DNA from: Coptis chinensis
Taxonomy: Eukaryota; Streptophyta; Magnoliopsida; Ranunculales; Ranunculaceae
Direction: 5' to 3'
Length of the DNA stretch: 64,000 bases
Assembly (NCBI GenBank): GCA_015680905.1
Contig: CM027379.1
Span: 96,709,001-96,773,000, forward strand
Of this stretch, positions 45,243 to 57,514 are shown piece after piece. A model generated the notes under the pieces. It saw nothing but the letters and a program-made list of their open reading frames with translations, had not been told where the DNA came from and did not search any database. A program made the position numbers and the translations under genes. Position 1 is the first letter of the stretch; every line of letters begins with the position of its first letter.

Positions 45243-46965
45243 TTGCTTGTGTTAATTATCAAAATTCTTCTTCATTAATTTGATCACAAAATTTTCTTAT
45301 AGCATATGAAAATATTTGCCGTGAGATAGCAAAATTATTGTTCGATTGTACATTTTTTTTGTCATGGTTTTAGTGTTGTTTTTAGAATGTATAAAAAAAC
45401 TTTAAAAAATAAAATGAGGTATTCATATGTCATGTGTGTTCAATACGCAAAATTTGAAGTGAAAAAAAAAACCCCCACATAAATATATGCCGCGGCAACT
45501 GCCTGCCGTGAGATATAGGATAGGATCTCACGGCAACCCGATGTCGTGGATTGTGCGATCTCGTGGCAAGTGTCTGTCGTAGAATATGAGATCTCGTGAC
45601 AACTGCCTGCCGTAGAACTATGGATATATAGAGTGTAAAAAGACATATAAGAAATAACTATTATTATTTTACTTTTTATCAAAGTGGTGCTAGTCAATAC
45701 CGCGCCCCTTTAACTTTGTTTGGCGCAAAAGTACCGTTCTTTCTTTATCTTATTTCAAATTCAATGCAATTTGAAGTTTTGAACAAACAAAATGCGCGGC
45801 GAAACGGAAAAAGACTTAGAAACGGACTTTTCTTCGATATATCGGTCATATATCTACCAAGGCTTGAGATAGGCTCATTGCCCAATGCCCATAGCCCCAT
45901 AACCCAACCTAAACGGCCAGAGCAGGCCCAAATCCCTATTAGATAAAGGACTGAAGAGTTGAAGACCAATGTTTTAGCCCTTCGAATTCTGGCACTATGC
46001 CCCCTCAACACTTTAGGTTCTGAATTTAAAAATAGTTTATAGAGAAAGCATTCCTAGTTGGCGTTCGGACCGCACGATCGTATCAAATTAACAAGTTCGT
46101 GTGGAGCCTTTACAAGAAGGAAAAGAAATTCTTATCATTTGTAAATATCTTCTAAGAAAACCAAAATACAAGTTTAGTATACTAAAAGCATTCCCAAAGC
46201 ATGCAATAACTGGTTATCTCCGAATCGCCACATAAGACTATTTTCTCTTATAGTTTATTTTTTTTGGTAAAAAGCTACTAGGAGTTGCCCAATGCAAAAA
46301 TGATTTTAAAATTCAGATATAATATTTTTTTTCTGTCTGAATATAAAAAATGAAGAAATATAAAAAAAAAAAAAAAAAAAAACATATCGGACGGAATGAA
46401 ACATCCCGTCCGAAAGAACAAAAAAAACGAAAAAAGTCGTAAGATAGAAAGAGAAAAAACAAAAAAAAAAAAAAAAAAAAAAAACGCGAGATGGAATAAA
46501 AGGTTCCGTCCGAAGATTACTAGTCGGCAACTATCTCAGTAGCAAGTGCTACTCTCATTGTAACTTAGTGAAAAACTACTCTCATTGTCAACCTTACATT
46601 AGGCCATTGTTTTTGGCTCATAATGGTGACAAGTTGTTATTTTCCTTCAAAACTGCTTGCACTAGGAATGCTCTAAGCAGAGAGTGACTCTCTAGGACAG
46701 ATCGAAAGGAGGAGAGGGAAAATAACTTTTAGAATAAATTTTTTAATCACTCACAATGACCAGGTAGATTAAAGACAAAGTATAACCTTGATGCAAAATT
46801 GAAAACGGAGCAAAATCAAGTATACCCCTAGAGCAAAATAATAAACGGGCGGTGTATATAGTATGGACAACGAGCGTTTATACCTATCACTGTTCATACC
46901 TCAACATACTGTATGATCAGTAAGAATACTTATTAGAGTATGAACAATCATTGTTCATACCTATT
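45243..46965 (+). repeat. Duplicated block X, second copy (without hAT)
   Basis: It aligns with 38041-39285 and 41584-42033. It includes the cut TIR element (to 45712) and the intact MITE 46186-46673. Confidence 0.9.
46186..46673. mobile_element. Harbinger-like MITE, uninterrupted
   Basis: The ends AAGCATTCCCAAAGC and (complement) GAGCATTCCTAGTGC are flanked by TAA (46183-46185, 46674-46676). 488 bases. Internal CGGACGGAATGAAACATCCC with poly-A runs that differ in length from the other copy. Confidence 0.85.
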
Positions 46966-47345
46966 TAGGTTGTTTATACATTAATATGAGATATGAACAC
47001 TTATTGTTCAAACAATTACTGTTCATACATCAATATAATATATGATCAGTAAGAACACTTATTGGAATATGAACAACCACTATTCATACCTCAACACGAG
47101 CTATGATCAATCATTGTTCATGTCTATTTGGAGTTCATAACTCATGTTGGGGTATTAACAATCAATGTTCATACCTCAACATAATGTATAATCAGGAAGA
47201 ACACCTATTGGAATATGAACAATCATTGTTTATACCTCAACATGAGCTACTAATAATCATTGTTTATATATTAATATTTTGTATGAGGTATGTTCACCTA
47301 ATTAGGTATTGTTCATACATCAACATAAGATATGAACACTCGTTG
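46862..47345. repeat. Palindromic minisatellite with TATGAACAATCATTGTTCATA units
   Basis: About eight diverged units of 55-65 bases: a palindrome TGAACAATCATTGTTCA, then ACCTCAACATAATGTATGAT and AGTAAGAACACTTATTGGA. Non-coding. Confidence 0.75.
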
Positions 47346-48129
47346 TTTGTAACAAATGGACCAAAAGGGTAAAACCAAAAAATATTTATTTTAAATTTGG
47401 ACTATTTGTCCTTCTAGTTTATTTTTCACTTAAAAATTGGTTTTCATGATTATTTTCACCCGAAATTTATCCTTGAGAGTGATTAAAAAAAATGCTAGTT
47501 GTGAGAGTTATTTTCACTTGAGAGTGGCAGACTCGCACACAAGCACACCGCCCATTTGGTAGTGGTCGCGCATCATGCCTATCCTTAGATATATATTATA
47601 GCTGTACCCTCTTGGCTCTATTTTCTGAACATTCACATAGTCTCCAATATTTATAAAACCCTTTGACTAATTACGAAAAAGTAAAAGACTAATATAAAAA
47701 ATCAAACAATTGGATCACTCGCAGAGACTCCAATTTTTTCTATACTTTATTACTAATAATTTAGATTTAAAATTGTATTGTATAAAATTGTAGTGTACGC
47801 CTAAACAAATAAAGTTGGATAGATTTAATGCATCATCCACTTTGGGATTTAGACATTTAGTCATTGTTAAGAATTTCAAAAACCACAGAAATTACAACAT
47901 ATTCAAATTAAATTTCTGAATTTATAATTTTTTTTCAACACTATATATTTACACACACACACCAAACCAAAACAAATTAAAGTGAAAAATTAAATTATAC
48001 AAAAAAGAACATCACAAAACATATAATGTAAAATTTTGCATTCATTCTAATGCAAGCTCACATGTATAAAAAAAATAACGGCAAACCAATAATGACAAAT
48101 ATTTTAAAATATATATAATACTACATTAA

Positions 48130-50960
48130 ACTAAGCTCAAATAACAATTAATGGGAAACCGAAAACTGGTTGCAAATGCATCGAACTAACCTCAAATAAT
48201 ATTTAACAGAAAATTGGAAACTTGATGCAAATGTAAACATTAAACTAATATTAAAAAGTAATTAATGGGAAATCGGACTATAGATACAACTGTATTAAAC
48301 TAATCTCAAAGAATAATTAACGAGAAATCAAAACTTGGATGCAAATATATCTAATTAACATAAAAAAAATTAATTGTCGGGAAATTGAAAACTGGTTGGA
48401 AATGCATTAAACTAACTCTCAATGACTAAATTAATAGGAAATCAAAAAGTAGATGCAACTGCATTGAACTAACATCAAAGAAAAATTAACTATAAATTGG
48501 GAACATGGTGCAAATGTGTAGAACTAATTTTAAATAATAATTAATGAGAAATCGAAAACTGGATGCAACTGCATTGAACTAATCTAAAAAAATAAACTGG
48601 ATGCAAATGCAATGAACTAACCTCAAAAAATAATTAATGGAAAATCGAAAATTGTATGCAAATTCATTGAACTAACCTTAGATAATAATTAATGGAAATT
48701 GGAAACTAGATGCAAATACAATCTTATTAAACTAATCTCAAAAAATAAACTAGATGCAAATGCATTGAACTAACCTCAAAAAATAATTAATGGAAAATCG
48801 AAAACTGTATGCAAATTCATTAAACTAACCTCAAACAATAATTAACGGGAATTGGAAACTAGATACAAATACAACTTTATCGAATAATAAATGAGAAATA
48901 AAAAAAATGGATGCAAATACATTAAAATAATCTCAAAGAATAATTAACGGAAAATAAAAAATTAGATGCAAATGCATTGAACTGACTTTGAATAACAATT
49001 AATAGGAAATTGGAAATTGGATGCAAATACATTAAACTAACCGCATTGAACTAACCTCAAAAAATAAATAACGGGAAATCGAAAACTAGATGCAACTGCA
49101 TTGAACTAACATAAAAAATAAATAACGGAATTAAAACTCAGAAACTGGATGAAAAATGCATTAAACTAACCTTAAAACATAGTTGTGTTATATGTTGTGG
49201 AAATGTCTCGATAAATATAATTTTGCATTTAAAATAGTGTTTATTTTATCTCTTTTCGTATGATTGGGAACGTCTTGCTATTCAAATAGCTTCAATATGA
49301 ATTTCATCTTATTAGTCAATCTTACAAAACTTCAATCAAACTTCTATTATTAAACAACAAAATGAAATTGAAGGGCTTTATTAAGGGTGAGTTCTTTTTT
49401 TAATGGATAGTGGGGTTTTTACATTATAAGAAATTTGGATGAGTGATCAATATAATATTCATATATAATAGTTATGCATATATAGTTGCAAATATTTTTC
49501 AGAATAATTAATATAACATCACACGTTCGTAGATAATATTTGAAGATCACACATACTGAGTCATGTATAATTTAAAAAATAATTAACGGAAAATCGGGAA
49601 CTGGATAATTTTTTATGATCCCACATAGTAAATCAAACATAATTTATTTTTATGTCCTGTTTGAAGTTTATATTACACACCACATTGGATAATTAAAAAG
49701 AAATCGGAAACTGGATTCAAATACATTAAACTGAGCTCAAAAAGTAATTAACAGGAAATCAGAAACTTTATGCAAATACAATAAAGTGATAAACCAGACT
49801 AAAAAAGTAATTAACTAAAAATCGGAAACTGCATTAAACTTACGTCAAATAATAGTTAACAAAAAATCAGAAACCGGATGTAATTGTATTGAACTAACCT
49901 CAAAGCATAAATAATAAAAAACTAGATGCATATATATTGAACTAACCTCAAAGAGTTATTAACGGGAAGTCAAAACTGTATGCAAATGCAATGAACTAAT
50001 CTCAAAGACTAATTAACGAAACATCGAAAAATAGATGCAACTACACTTAACTAATCTCAATGAATATATAATTAACAGGAAATCATAAATTTGATGCAAC
50101 TACATTGAACTAACCTCAAAAAATAATTAACGAAAAATTGAAAACTTGATGCAAATGCATTGAACTAATCTCAAAAAACAATTAACTAGAAATTGAAAAC
50201 TGGATGCAACTACATTGAGCTAACCTCCCTAACCTCAAAGAATAATTAACGAAAAATCAGAAACTGGATGCAACTGTATTAAACTAACTAAAATCAGAGA
50301 TTAACTAATGGTAAATCAGAAATTGGATGCAATATCTTGAGAAATATTTAACGGAAAATCAGAAACTTGATACAAATGCATTGAAATAACCTCAAAGAAT
50401 AGTTAACTAGAAATTAGAAATAGGATGTAACTGGTCGAACTAACTTCAAAGCATAAATAACCAAAAATTTGAAACTAGATGCAAATGCATTTAACATCGA
50501 ACTAATCTCTAAAAATAATTAACTGATTTTCAACTAATCTCTAAAAATAATTAATGATTGAGTGTATTGAACTAATCTCTAAAAATAATTTGAAACTAGA
50601 TGCAAATGTATTGAACTAATCTAAAAAAATAATTAATGAGAAATTGGAACCTAGATGAAAATGCAATGAACTAATCTAAAAAAACTAATTAACGAAACAT
50701 CGAAAACTGAATGCAATTGCACTAAATTAACATTAATGAATAACTAAAGAGAAATCATAAACTTGATGCAACTGCACTGAATTAAACTCAAATAATAATT
50801 AACGGAAAATCGGAAACTTGATGCAACTGCATTGAACTAACCTCAAAGAATAATTAATGAAAAATCGGAAAATAGATGCAATAACTATATTGAACTAACC
50901 TCAATGAATAATTAACAGAAAATCGAAAACTTGATGCAAATGCATTGAACTAACCTCGAA
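48130..50960 (+). repeat. ~54-bp tandem repeat array
   Basis: Roughly 40 diverged units of the form AACTAACCTCAAAGAATAAT + TAACGGGAAATCGGAAACTG + GATGCAAATGCATTG. The array is interrupted at about 49185-49690 by non-array DNA that resembles the Helitron tail. Units vary by small indels; no spacer/repeat distinction. Confidence 0.88.
49185..49570 (+). repeat. Internal copy of the Helitron 3' region
   Basis: It shares with 50957-51290 the order AACATA(G/A)TT…, AAATGTCTCG / TAATGTCTCA, TATAATTTTGCAT, CTTC(A/C)-rich part, GTGAT(C/T)AATATAAT, ATATAACATCACACGTTCGTAGA versus ATATAACGACACCCGTTCGTAAGA (each compared in part). The hairpin stem is degraded in this copy. Confidence 0.65.
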
Positions 50961-51309
50961 ACATAATTATATTATTTGTATGAGAAATATAATGTCTCAA
51001 CAAGTATAGTTTTGCATCATAATTCTTTTATTATTATTGAGTGTCTTGATATTCAAGTAATTTCAATATCATCTTCACCATATTAAACATTCTTATAAAA
51101 CTTCAATTATTAAACCTAACAACTAAAAGAAATCGATAGATTTTCTCAAGGTTTGGTGTTTTCTTTTTATTGAGAATAGTACAAGAAATTTGAATAAGTG
51201 ATTAATATAATTTTCATATATATCTCATAGCTCTACATAATTGCTAATATTTTTTATAATAATTTAATATAACGACACCCGTTCGTAAGACGGGTTAGAA
51301 AACTAGTTG

Positions 51310-51607
51310 AGTATTGACAAACCTAGAGGTCTAACTTTGAGCTTAAACTTAAACATCGTATCTAATGAAAAAAATAAAAAATAAAAACAAAAAAAAAACC
51401 TCTATTTTCATTTGGAAACAACTTGATTAAGAAAAAACACTACTCTTACTACTGTATTAAGCGAAAATAAAATGAACAGGCAAGGCAACCAGATCTTTTT
51501 TTTTTTTGGTAGTTGGCAAACAAATCCTCATGGATCCTTGCAAACTTTGCTTTTGTCTCCCGTCTCTCCCCATTTGTATGCCCATTTGGATGTTATCATT
51601 CATTATT
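51310..51607 (-). other. Probable 3' UTR of the DUF1639 gene
   Basis: It lies between the stop codon at 51608 and the Helitron-like end at 51306. AT-rich; an oligo-A run on the minus strand lies near 51487-51498. No other content. Confidence 0.5.
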
Positions 51608-54600
51608 CTAATCAGAGTCGCTATCCATGTTACCCATTGCTTTTAATCCTCTCGGTCTCTGCATAAAGAACAAAGGCAAACCACCAAAATTAAACCGTAT
51701 GTAACAAAATTCAACATAATGAACTACCTCTTCTTCATGACTACATAACAAGTGCAAAGCTCGAATTCAACTCAAGCTACGGGATGACATATGATATTTA
51801 CCTTCTTTGATATCTTTTTCTCTCTCACTTCGTATCGTTCAAGGGTCAGATCGCACAGCCACGCTCCTGGGCTCACCAACTGCCACCCACAAACAAACAA
51901 ACACAAGTCAAATGATAGTTTTTATTTTGGGCTCATACATCAAAATATTTAAACCAGTTCGATTATGTCCTGGAAGGTTTAGATGATCCGAAGACTGTCT
52001 GATGGAGTTTAGACTTTAGATAACACATCCCTTAATAATTGTGATAGGATGATGGGCACATGTCTTGCTGTTTGTCGATGAGCTACTAATTTACAACTTA
52101 TCCACCTGTTTGCTAAATAGTCTACAACATACGCCTATTAACGAGGGTACTATGGCCATTGTACTCACAGATATTGTTTAGAATCAGAATCAAACACACG
52201 AAAAGGTGCATTTGCCAGGTCTATTTCTACTTTATGGCCCACGCCGACCTCTTCCCATAGAAAATCTACCTACGACAATATCTTCTTTCTATTTTTTCAT
52301 TTTCTCTAATCAATAATATAATTTCTAACGTATTGAAAAATATTAACATTTTCACACATTTTCCATTCTTTCTCAAGTTAGATCAGGAATAATAAAAGCT
52401 ACACCCGTACGAAAGGTATGGTCATAAAAGCAATGGTCCAGATTAAATCTGAAACCACGTGTATGGGTTGTGTCGGTTTGGGATCCATTTACTTTCTTAA
52501 ACTACACTTCCCTTTAACTTTCTGCAAAAAGCAACACCACAAAACATACTGGTTTTGCAATAATTACGCCGAGAAAAACGTTTATTGCTCTACAATCAAA
52601 CACTAATATTATTATTTTTATTTCTATACTTAAACAACACAATTAAACTACTAAATAAAAAATGATTAGAAGCTTACATTGAGGGTACGTTGAACAAATT
52701 TAGCACGTTTTTTGGGTCTTTGAGGAAGCTTAGAGCCCTTAATAGCCATGAAATCTTCTTCTTTCTCCTTGTTTGTAAGTGCCAGCACAAACTTTGGAAG
52801 CCAAACTGGGATCGCTTCACTTCCCGATGAAGAACCACCTTTTTTGCTATCTTGTGCAGCAGTTTCCGAAGATCCCGATGCACCACCAACTCCATTATTA
52901 TTGTTGTTGTTGTTGCTCATAGTGTTGTCTTTATTTCCTTTCTTCTCTTCTGCCCCTTCAGGAGAAATAACTCCGTTACACTGATGACTCTTCATTGTCT
53001 CAGAATTCCTAAAGAAATAAACAGAACAAACATCAGTGAAAAAAACAGACATAAACATGAATAAAGGTGAATAAAGTTGATTTCCATTAATGGCTATTTA
53101 TTTACCAATATACCCTTGTGTAAGACTATGTGTGATCTTGTACCTTTAAAATGGTCGAATTCGTTTCTTGTTTGTAGAAGATGAGTAGCTGAAAACTTTG
53201 GACACTGGGGCCAGTTTTGTTATGGAAATTAATAAATGTAGAAGGGATTTTCCTTTGAAACAACGAAAGAACCCCAAGTGCTAATCGATGTGATCGAACG
53301 TGTGCTTTGTTCTTCGTAAATAAATGATTTAGGACCGTTGGATTGAAATGTGCTTTTTTGGGTTTGTGACCTGTTTCTTTATTACGTGTTGAGAAAATGG
53401 TTCGTGAGGTTTGTGGTGTGGGACCAAGGGATGTGATTAGGGACCGAATGGTTCGCTCGGGTTGGGTTAACCTTATCTCAAGGGATATTTGGTGGGCACG
53501 TACAACAAATTCGTTTGGTGTGACTTACTGACTTGGTACTCGGCGCTTTAAAAGACAGTTGTTGCGTTTCACTAATTAGGATCAGATTGCCTGGCCATAG
53601 AATAACTAATATTAATCAAGGTTATCGACAGATTGTCTAAGGATTCACGAATAAGAACATCGTAGTGAAGGGATTAAAAGGACAACGAATTGAAACAGCA
53701 GAATACCCCAGCCACGAAAAAAATATTATGACCAAATAAAAACTATGGATTTTCCATTGAGTCCATTTTTTTCAGGCACCAGTTTCCCACAATGTATATG
53801 AAATAGATCGAGAATTATGACAAAAGGGTAGTAAAGCCCATCATGTGAATTGGGCTCACATGCAAGGTCCACTAACAAACTTAACTGATGGGTCTGATTA
53901 CCAAGTCCACTACGACAAGACCACAACTGAGCAGATTACAGTTTTAGTTTAATTTCCACTCGACATAATAATGACTAACGAATAACGACAGATGCGTTGA
54001 GAATAAACTTTGTAGTTTATGATATATTCCGGTTAAAGTTAGGAAGCAACTGACACGAGCACACAGGGTAAATGTGGGGAAAACTGGGACTCACAAATAT
54101 GGAGACTCCACACAGCCACTACCAACTACTGAGTGGCAGGGTAAAGTAAGACACCACCTCTTAGTGCGCAAACTCGACCATGATTATCTTCATATTGATC
54201 CAAATGATGAAAAGCCCATTTTTGTTTGAAGCCCGATAAAACCATCAATAATTCTGGACCATGTACCCCTGATTCAGTAGACAGTTCAACCCTCACCTAG
54301 CGGATAAGATTCCTCGACGTTGATTTGTTTGTTGACCAAAGAACAACGAGTTCGCAAATGTTTAGTTGCACAATTGCGTCTATTTTCCACGATGAACCCA
54401 AACAATTCGCATGGCACAGTGTCTAATGACGCAAGGCCCACCACTCAACCAGGCATTAAGCTGGTGAGAAATATTTATATATTACAAATTAAAATAAAAA
54501 ACAAGAGAATTCGTTCTATGACTTTCAAATTTCAATCAAGTTGACAATCTGTGGACCAAGTACGATTATTGAGGTTTAAAAAGCTTTTTTAATTATGAAA

Positions 54601-55327
54601 TTGTCCCTTGGACGGTTGGACCAACTGAAATATGGCCCAAAGTTTGACAAACTCACAAACCAACTGATTGCTCGGTCCATCCAAAACGATCTAAAACCTA
54701 GATGGTCCTATTCCTAGGATCTTTTTGCTGATGTGGATGTAATAAAGAAAACACACTCAACTTGTAGATGCACGCAAGACCAGATGATGAGTAATCTAGG
54801 TGGAAGCGTGGAATTCAAACGGATCTAGCTAAAAATAAGTAAAGCAACGAAAGAAACAAAGCAATGCGGAACCCAAGGCGCAATTTAGCTAATAAGAACA
54901 ACATTTCTCAATAAAAGAACATTTAGCTAATTATTGAAATTCTAATTTAAGATCATATCATCTAATCTCCAATTAATCCAACTCGGATCAATAACAATTA
55001 ACAAACAACCAAATTACTAATTAAAGTGTATGAAATGGTTGTGTACCTTGAGATTCGATGAGCAGGTGGTGGAAGAGGAGGAGAATTAGGCCGACGAAAA
55101 TTACTGATGCTCTCTTTAACAGGTTTAACCACGCCACGGTTTATTCGAACCCGGGTTTGATCAGTAGTAGACTCGTTTTTAACCTGAATTTTCATACAAC
55201 GAAGCCGCTTACGGTTCCCCCACTGTAATACAAAATCTGACGAAGGGACACTAGTTTCTGCAACAGCAGCACTTTCTCCACCACCACTAATACGATGCTT
55301 CTTGACAACTTCTCCAATATCCATCAT
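51608..55327 (-). CDS. DUF1639 family protein
   Basis: Four exons join cleanly on the minus strand: 55327-55047, 53008-52678, 51879-51802 and 51658-51608 (741 bases, 246 residues). The first junction completes an Arg codon (HRIS-R-NSETMK); the others are in phase 0 (RTLN|LVSPGAWL and KISKK|RPRGLK). N-terminal motif: FVLQWGNRKRLRCMK at 32-46. Then a basic/proline-rich part, a poly-Asn run (about 128-134), and the DUF1639 core: LPKFVLALTNKEKEEDFMAI, KGSKLPQRPKKRAKFVQRTL, VSPGAWLCDLTLERYEVREK, ending GLKAMGNMDSDSD. The KLPQRPKKR stretch looks like a nuclear localisation signal. The family is plant-specific and of unknown function. All splice sites are GT/AG and the frame is intact. A Helitron-like element ends about 300 bases after the stop. 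Confidence 0.93.
53009..55046 (-). other. First coding intron of the DUF1639 gene
   Basis: 2038 bases without recognisable insertion, unlike most of the window. A frame at 53009-53058 is only intron read-through. An internal promoter is possible but not seen. Confidence 0.6.
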
Positions 55328-56790
55328 TATTAACCTATCATATATGCACCAAACAAGGGAGATAATTTAACCATGGTTAGCTGGTAACTTAACTAGAGTT
55401 ACTTTTTCTTAAAATAAACGAGATTGAGTACTGATTACTTGATTATTACATAATTCAAGTTTATGAAATAAAGGAATATCCACTACGTTTTCAATTCTGT
55501 GTAACGCAAAATTTAAAATGGCAAAATGAAAAAATGAAAAAATTGGAAACATAAATAGTGCGGTTTTTCTGGGAAGAAGTCAAGAAGGTAAAAGTTACAG
55601 AAAATGAAAGAAGAATTTGAAGTTTATGAAAATTAGAAAGAGAAACATTTCTTTCCAATACTACATATAACTGAAATTCGTTTCTTGACAAAAAGAGTGA
55701 CGAGTGATGAGACCAAAAAACAACACATTTGACGAAAAACTATTTTGCCAGAAGAAGATCAAATGGAAAAACAGGAAGAAGAAAAAGAACATAAACAATT
55801 TTGGTTTTCTAAATCCAATTCAAATCAACTGAATTAGAGAAAACTGAAACCAGTTAGAGACTGAATGAGAACAATATATAGATAGAGATAGAGATACGAA
55901 AGAGAGAATTTATCAGAAAATATAACTTTGAACATAGAGAGAGAGAGTCTGAAAACTGTGGCATTACCTTGAACCAAAGATGAACTCGGCTTGTAAGATC
56001 TGTTTGTGCTTGATTCAAACCTCAAATTTCAAAGCAAGAGGATCTATTTAATCTCCAACACTGAAGACACAACAAAGGAAACAGAACAATAAGGTCAATC
56101 CAGAAATGCTCACAATTGGAAGGAAATGAAGGTAAGAACAAAATAAGTAAAAGAAAACTGAAAGCTTCCAGTCTGTGAATGTAAATTTGGATTTCAATGT
56201 GATTTGAACAGAGAACGATTCGAACCTGTTGCAGTATAAGATTGACAATAAGAACATCAAAACCAATAGATATTTTTCCTTCAACTCTTCAGTTTCTTGA
56301 AAAATACTGCTATCTAAATTCAAACATTTCAAACTTGGAACAACCAACTACCGTCGGCAATTCCGATCTCAAAACTCTTCAATTTGATCTAAAATTTTCA
56401 AATTCTTCTTCTAAATGTACCTGTTTTCGACAGAAAATTATACAGAGAAGGTAAGTATGATTGATAACTTAACAAAATAATCCAAAATCTAAACTATGAA
56501 ATCAGACACAAACCTCGTAACTCAAATTCTTCACAGAGGAAACTTGTCAAATCAAACAAATAAAAGTCTAGAATTCAAAGTTTCGCAAGAAGCTTGTGAT
56601 CTAAAGAAAAACAGCTTCACCATTTTGAAAACTGAAACTTATTTCTCTTCTAACTCATATCTCGTGTAATGAAAGAAAGAACAATTTGCGGAGAAGACAG
56701 AAGGAGAGACGACGAAAACTAGAAGAAGTTTTAATCAAAACGAAATGTTAAGTTTCTCTGTGTGTGTGTGAATGAGTTTTATTTATATAT
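55328..56790 (-). other. Leader region of the DUF1639 gene
   Basis: The sequence is AT-rich with several GT/AG candidates (for example AAG|gtaatgcc, complement of about 55965-55973), so the 5' UTR is probably spliced. CT/GA-rich stretches (55895-55950 and 56690-56760) fit leader exons. The exact exons cannot be fixed from sequence alone. Confidence 0.45.
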
Positions 56791-56793
56791 ACC
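56781..56793 (-). promoter_or_regulatory. Candidate TATA box for the DUF1639 transcript
   Basis: The minus strand reads GGTATATATAAAT, followed by a GT/CA run and GA-rich leader-like DNA. It is 1.45 kb before the ATG, so a leader intron would be needed. Confidence 0.4.
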
Positions 56794-57189
56794 TCTTATT
56801 TCCCGTTCATCACTCACTCGTTGTACACCGTCTCATTTTCTCATATTAATCAAATTTTCTTCTGTCCGTTTATGAACTAATCCTACGGTTCCTATTTTTC
56901 CTTTCATCTTTACCATCAAGTAAACTTCCTTTTAAGGTATTTTGAACATGTACCACCCAACATGTTTAACGCCGTTATTTTATTCCCGTTATATATAATG
57001 CCGTTAATTTGATCCGTTTTCAGTACCGTCAGCTTTAAGTTGCAGTGCCCACGTGTTCTACTCTGTAGAGTCATGTTTGGAAAGCATTTGTTCTCCCGGG
57101 AGCATGTAAACTTCATAGAGTCGTTATACTGTAGCACGACGATTTCGTATAACATGGACCAATATAAATTTTACATGTCAACAAAACTA

Positions 57190-57514
57190 AGGATCAAAAT
57201 ATCGAATTCGGTGAATATATCGGTGTATCCAAAAACCAATATATATCGGATATATCTAGTTTTTTTGTGACCAGTCAAAATTTTGTTTTGTATGTTGATA
57301 TATCATAAATATCATCGATTATATCGGAAATATAGACAATATATCAGTCAAAATCAACAATATTTGGTCAAAATCAACAATATCGGTCAAAACCAATAAT
57401 TTATATCGGATGTATCGGTCGATATATATCATTATATTAGAAATTTCGATATATATTGAAAAAAAGATTCAATATTCGGATATATATCGGATATATCGGC
57501 AATATTTTGTTCCT
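57190..57514. mobile_element. ATATATCGG-rich TIR element
   Basis: The ends AAGGATCAAAATATCG and (complement) AAGGAACAAAATATTG are inverted. The interior is built from CGGATATATCGG, TCGGTCAAAATCAACAATAT and relatives. The flanks AACAAAACT and AACAAAACA hint at a TSD but are not exact. Related in composition to the insertion at 9350-10527. Confidence 0.6.

Larger units (their letters stand above)
47582..51306 (+). mobile_element. Helitron-like element, non-autonomous, minisatellite-filled
   Basis: The 3' end has the Helitron signature: a hairpin ACCCGT(tcgtaag)ACGGGT at about 51277-51295, a few bases, then CTAG followed by T. The 5' end is proposed at TCCTTAGATATATATTATAG after an A, giving the expected A|T insertion site without TSD. 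The 5' end is less certain than the 3' end. No Rep/helicase is encoded. Between the ends lies a large ~54-bp tandem array and an internal second copy of the tail. Confidence 0.68.

Noticed and set aside
48130..50960. CRISPR-like repeat array
   Set aside because: A eukaryotic locus; units are head-to-tail and diverged throughout, with no constant repeat and unique spacers.
55491..56454. Small open frames upstream of the DUF1639 start
   Set aside because: Short, AT-driven, no family match; probably leader or intron sequence.
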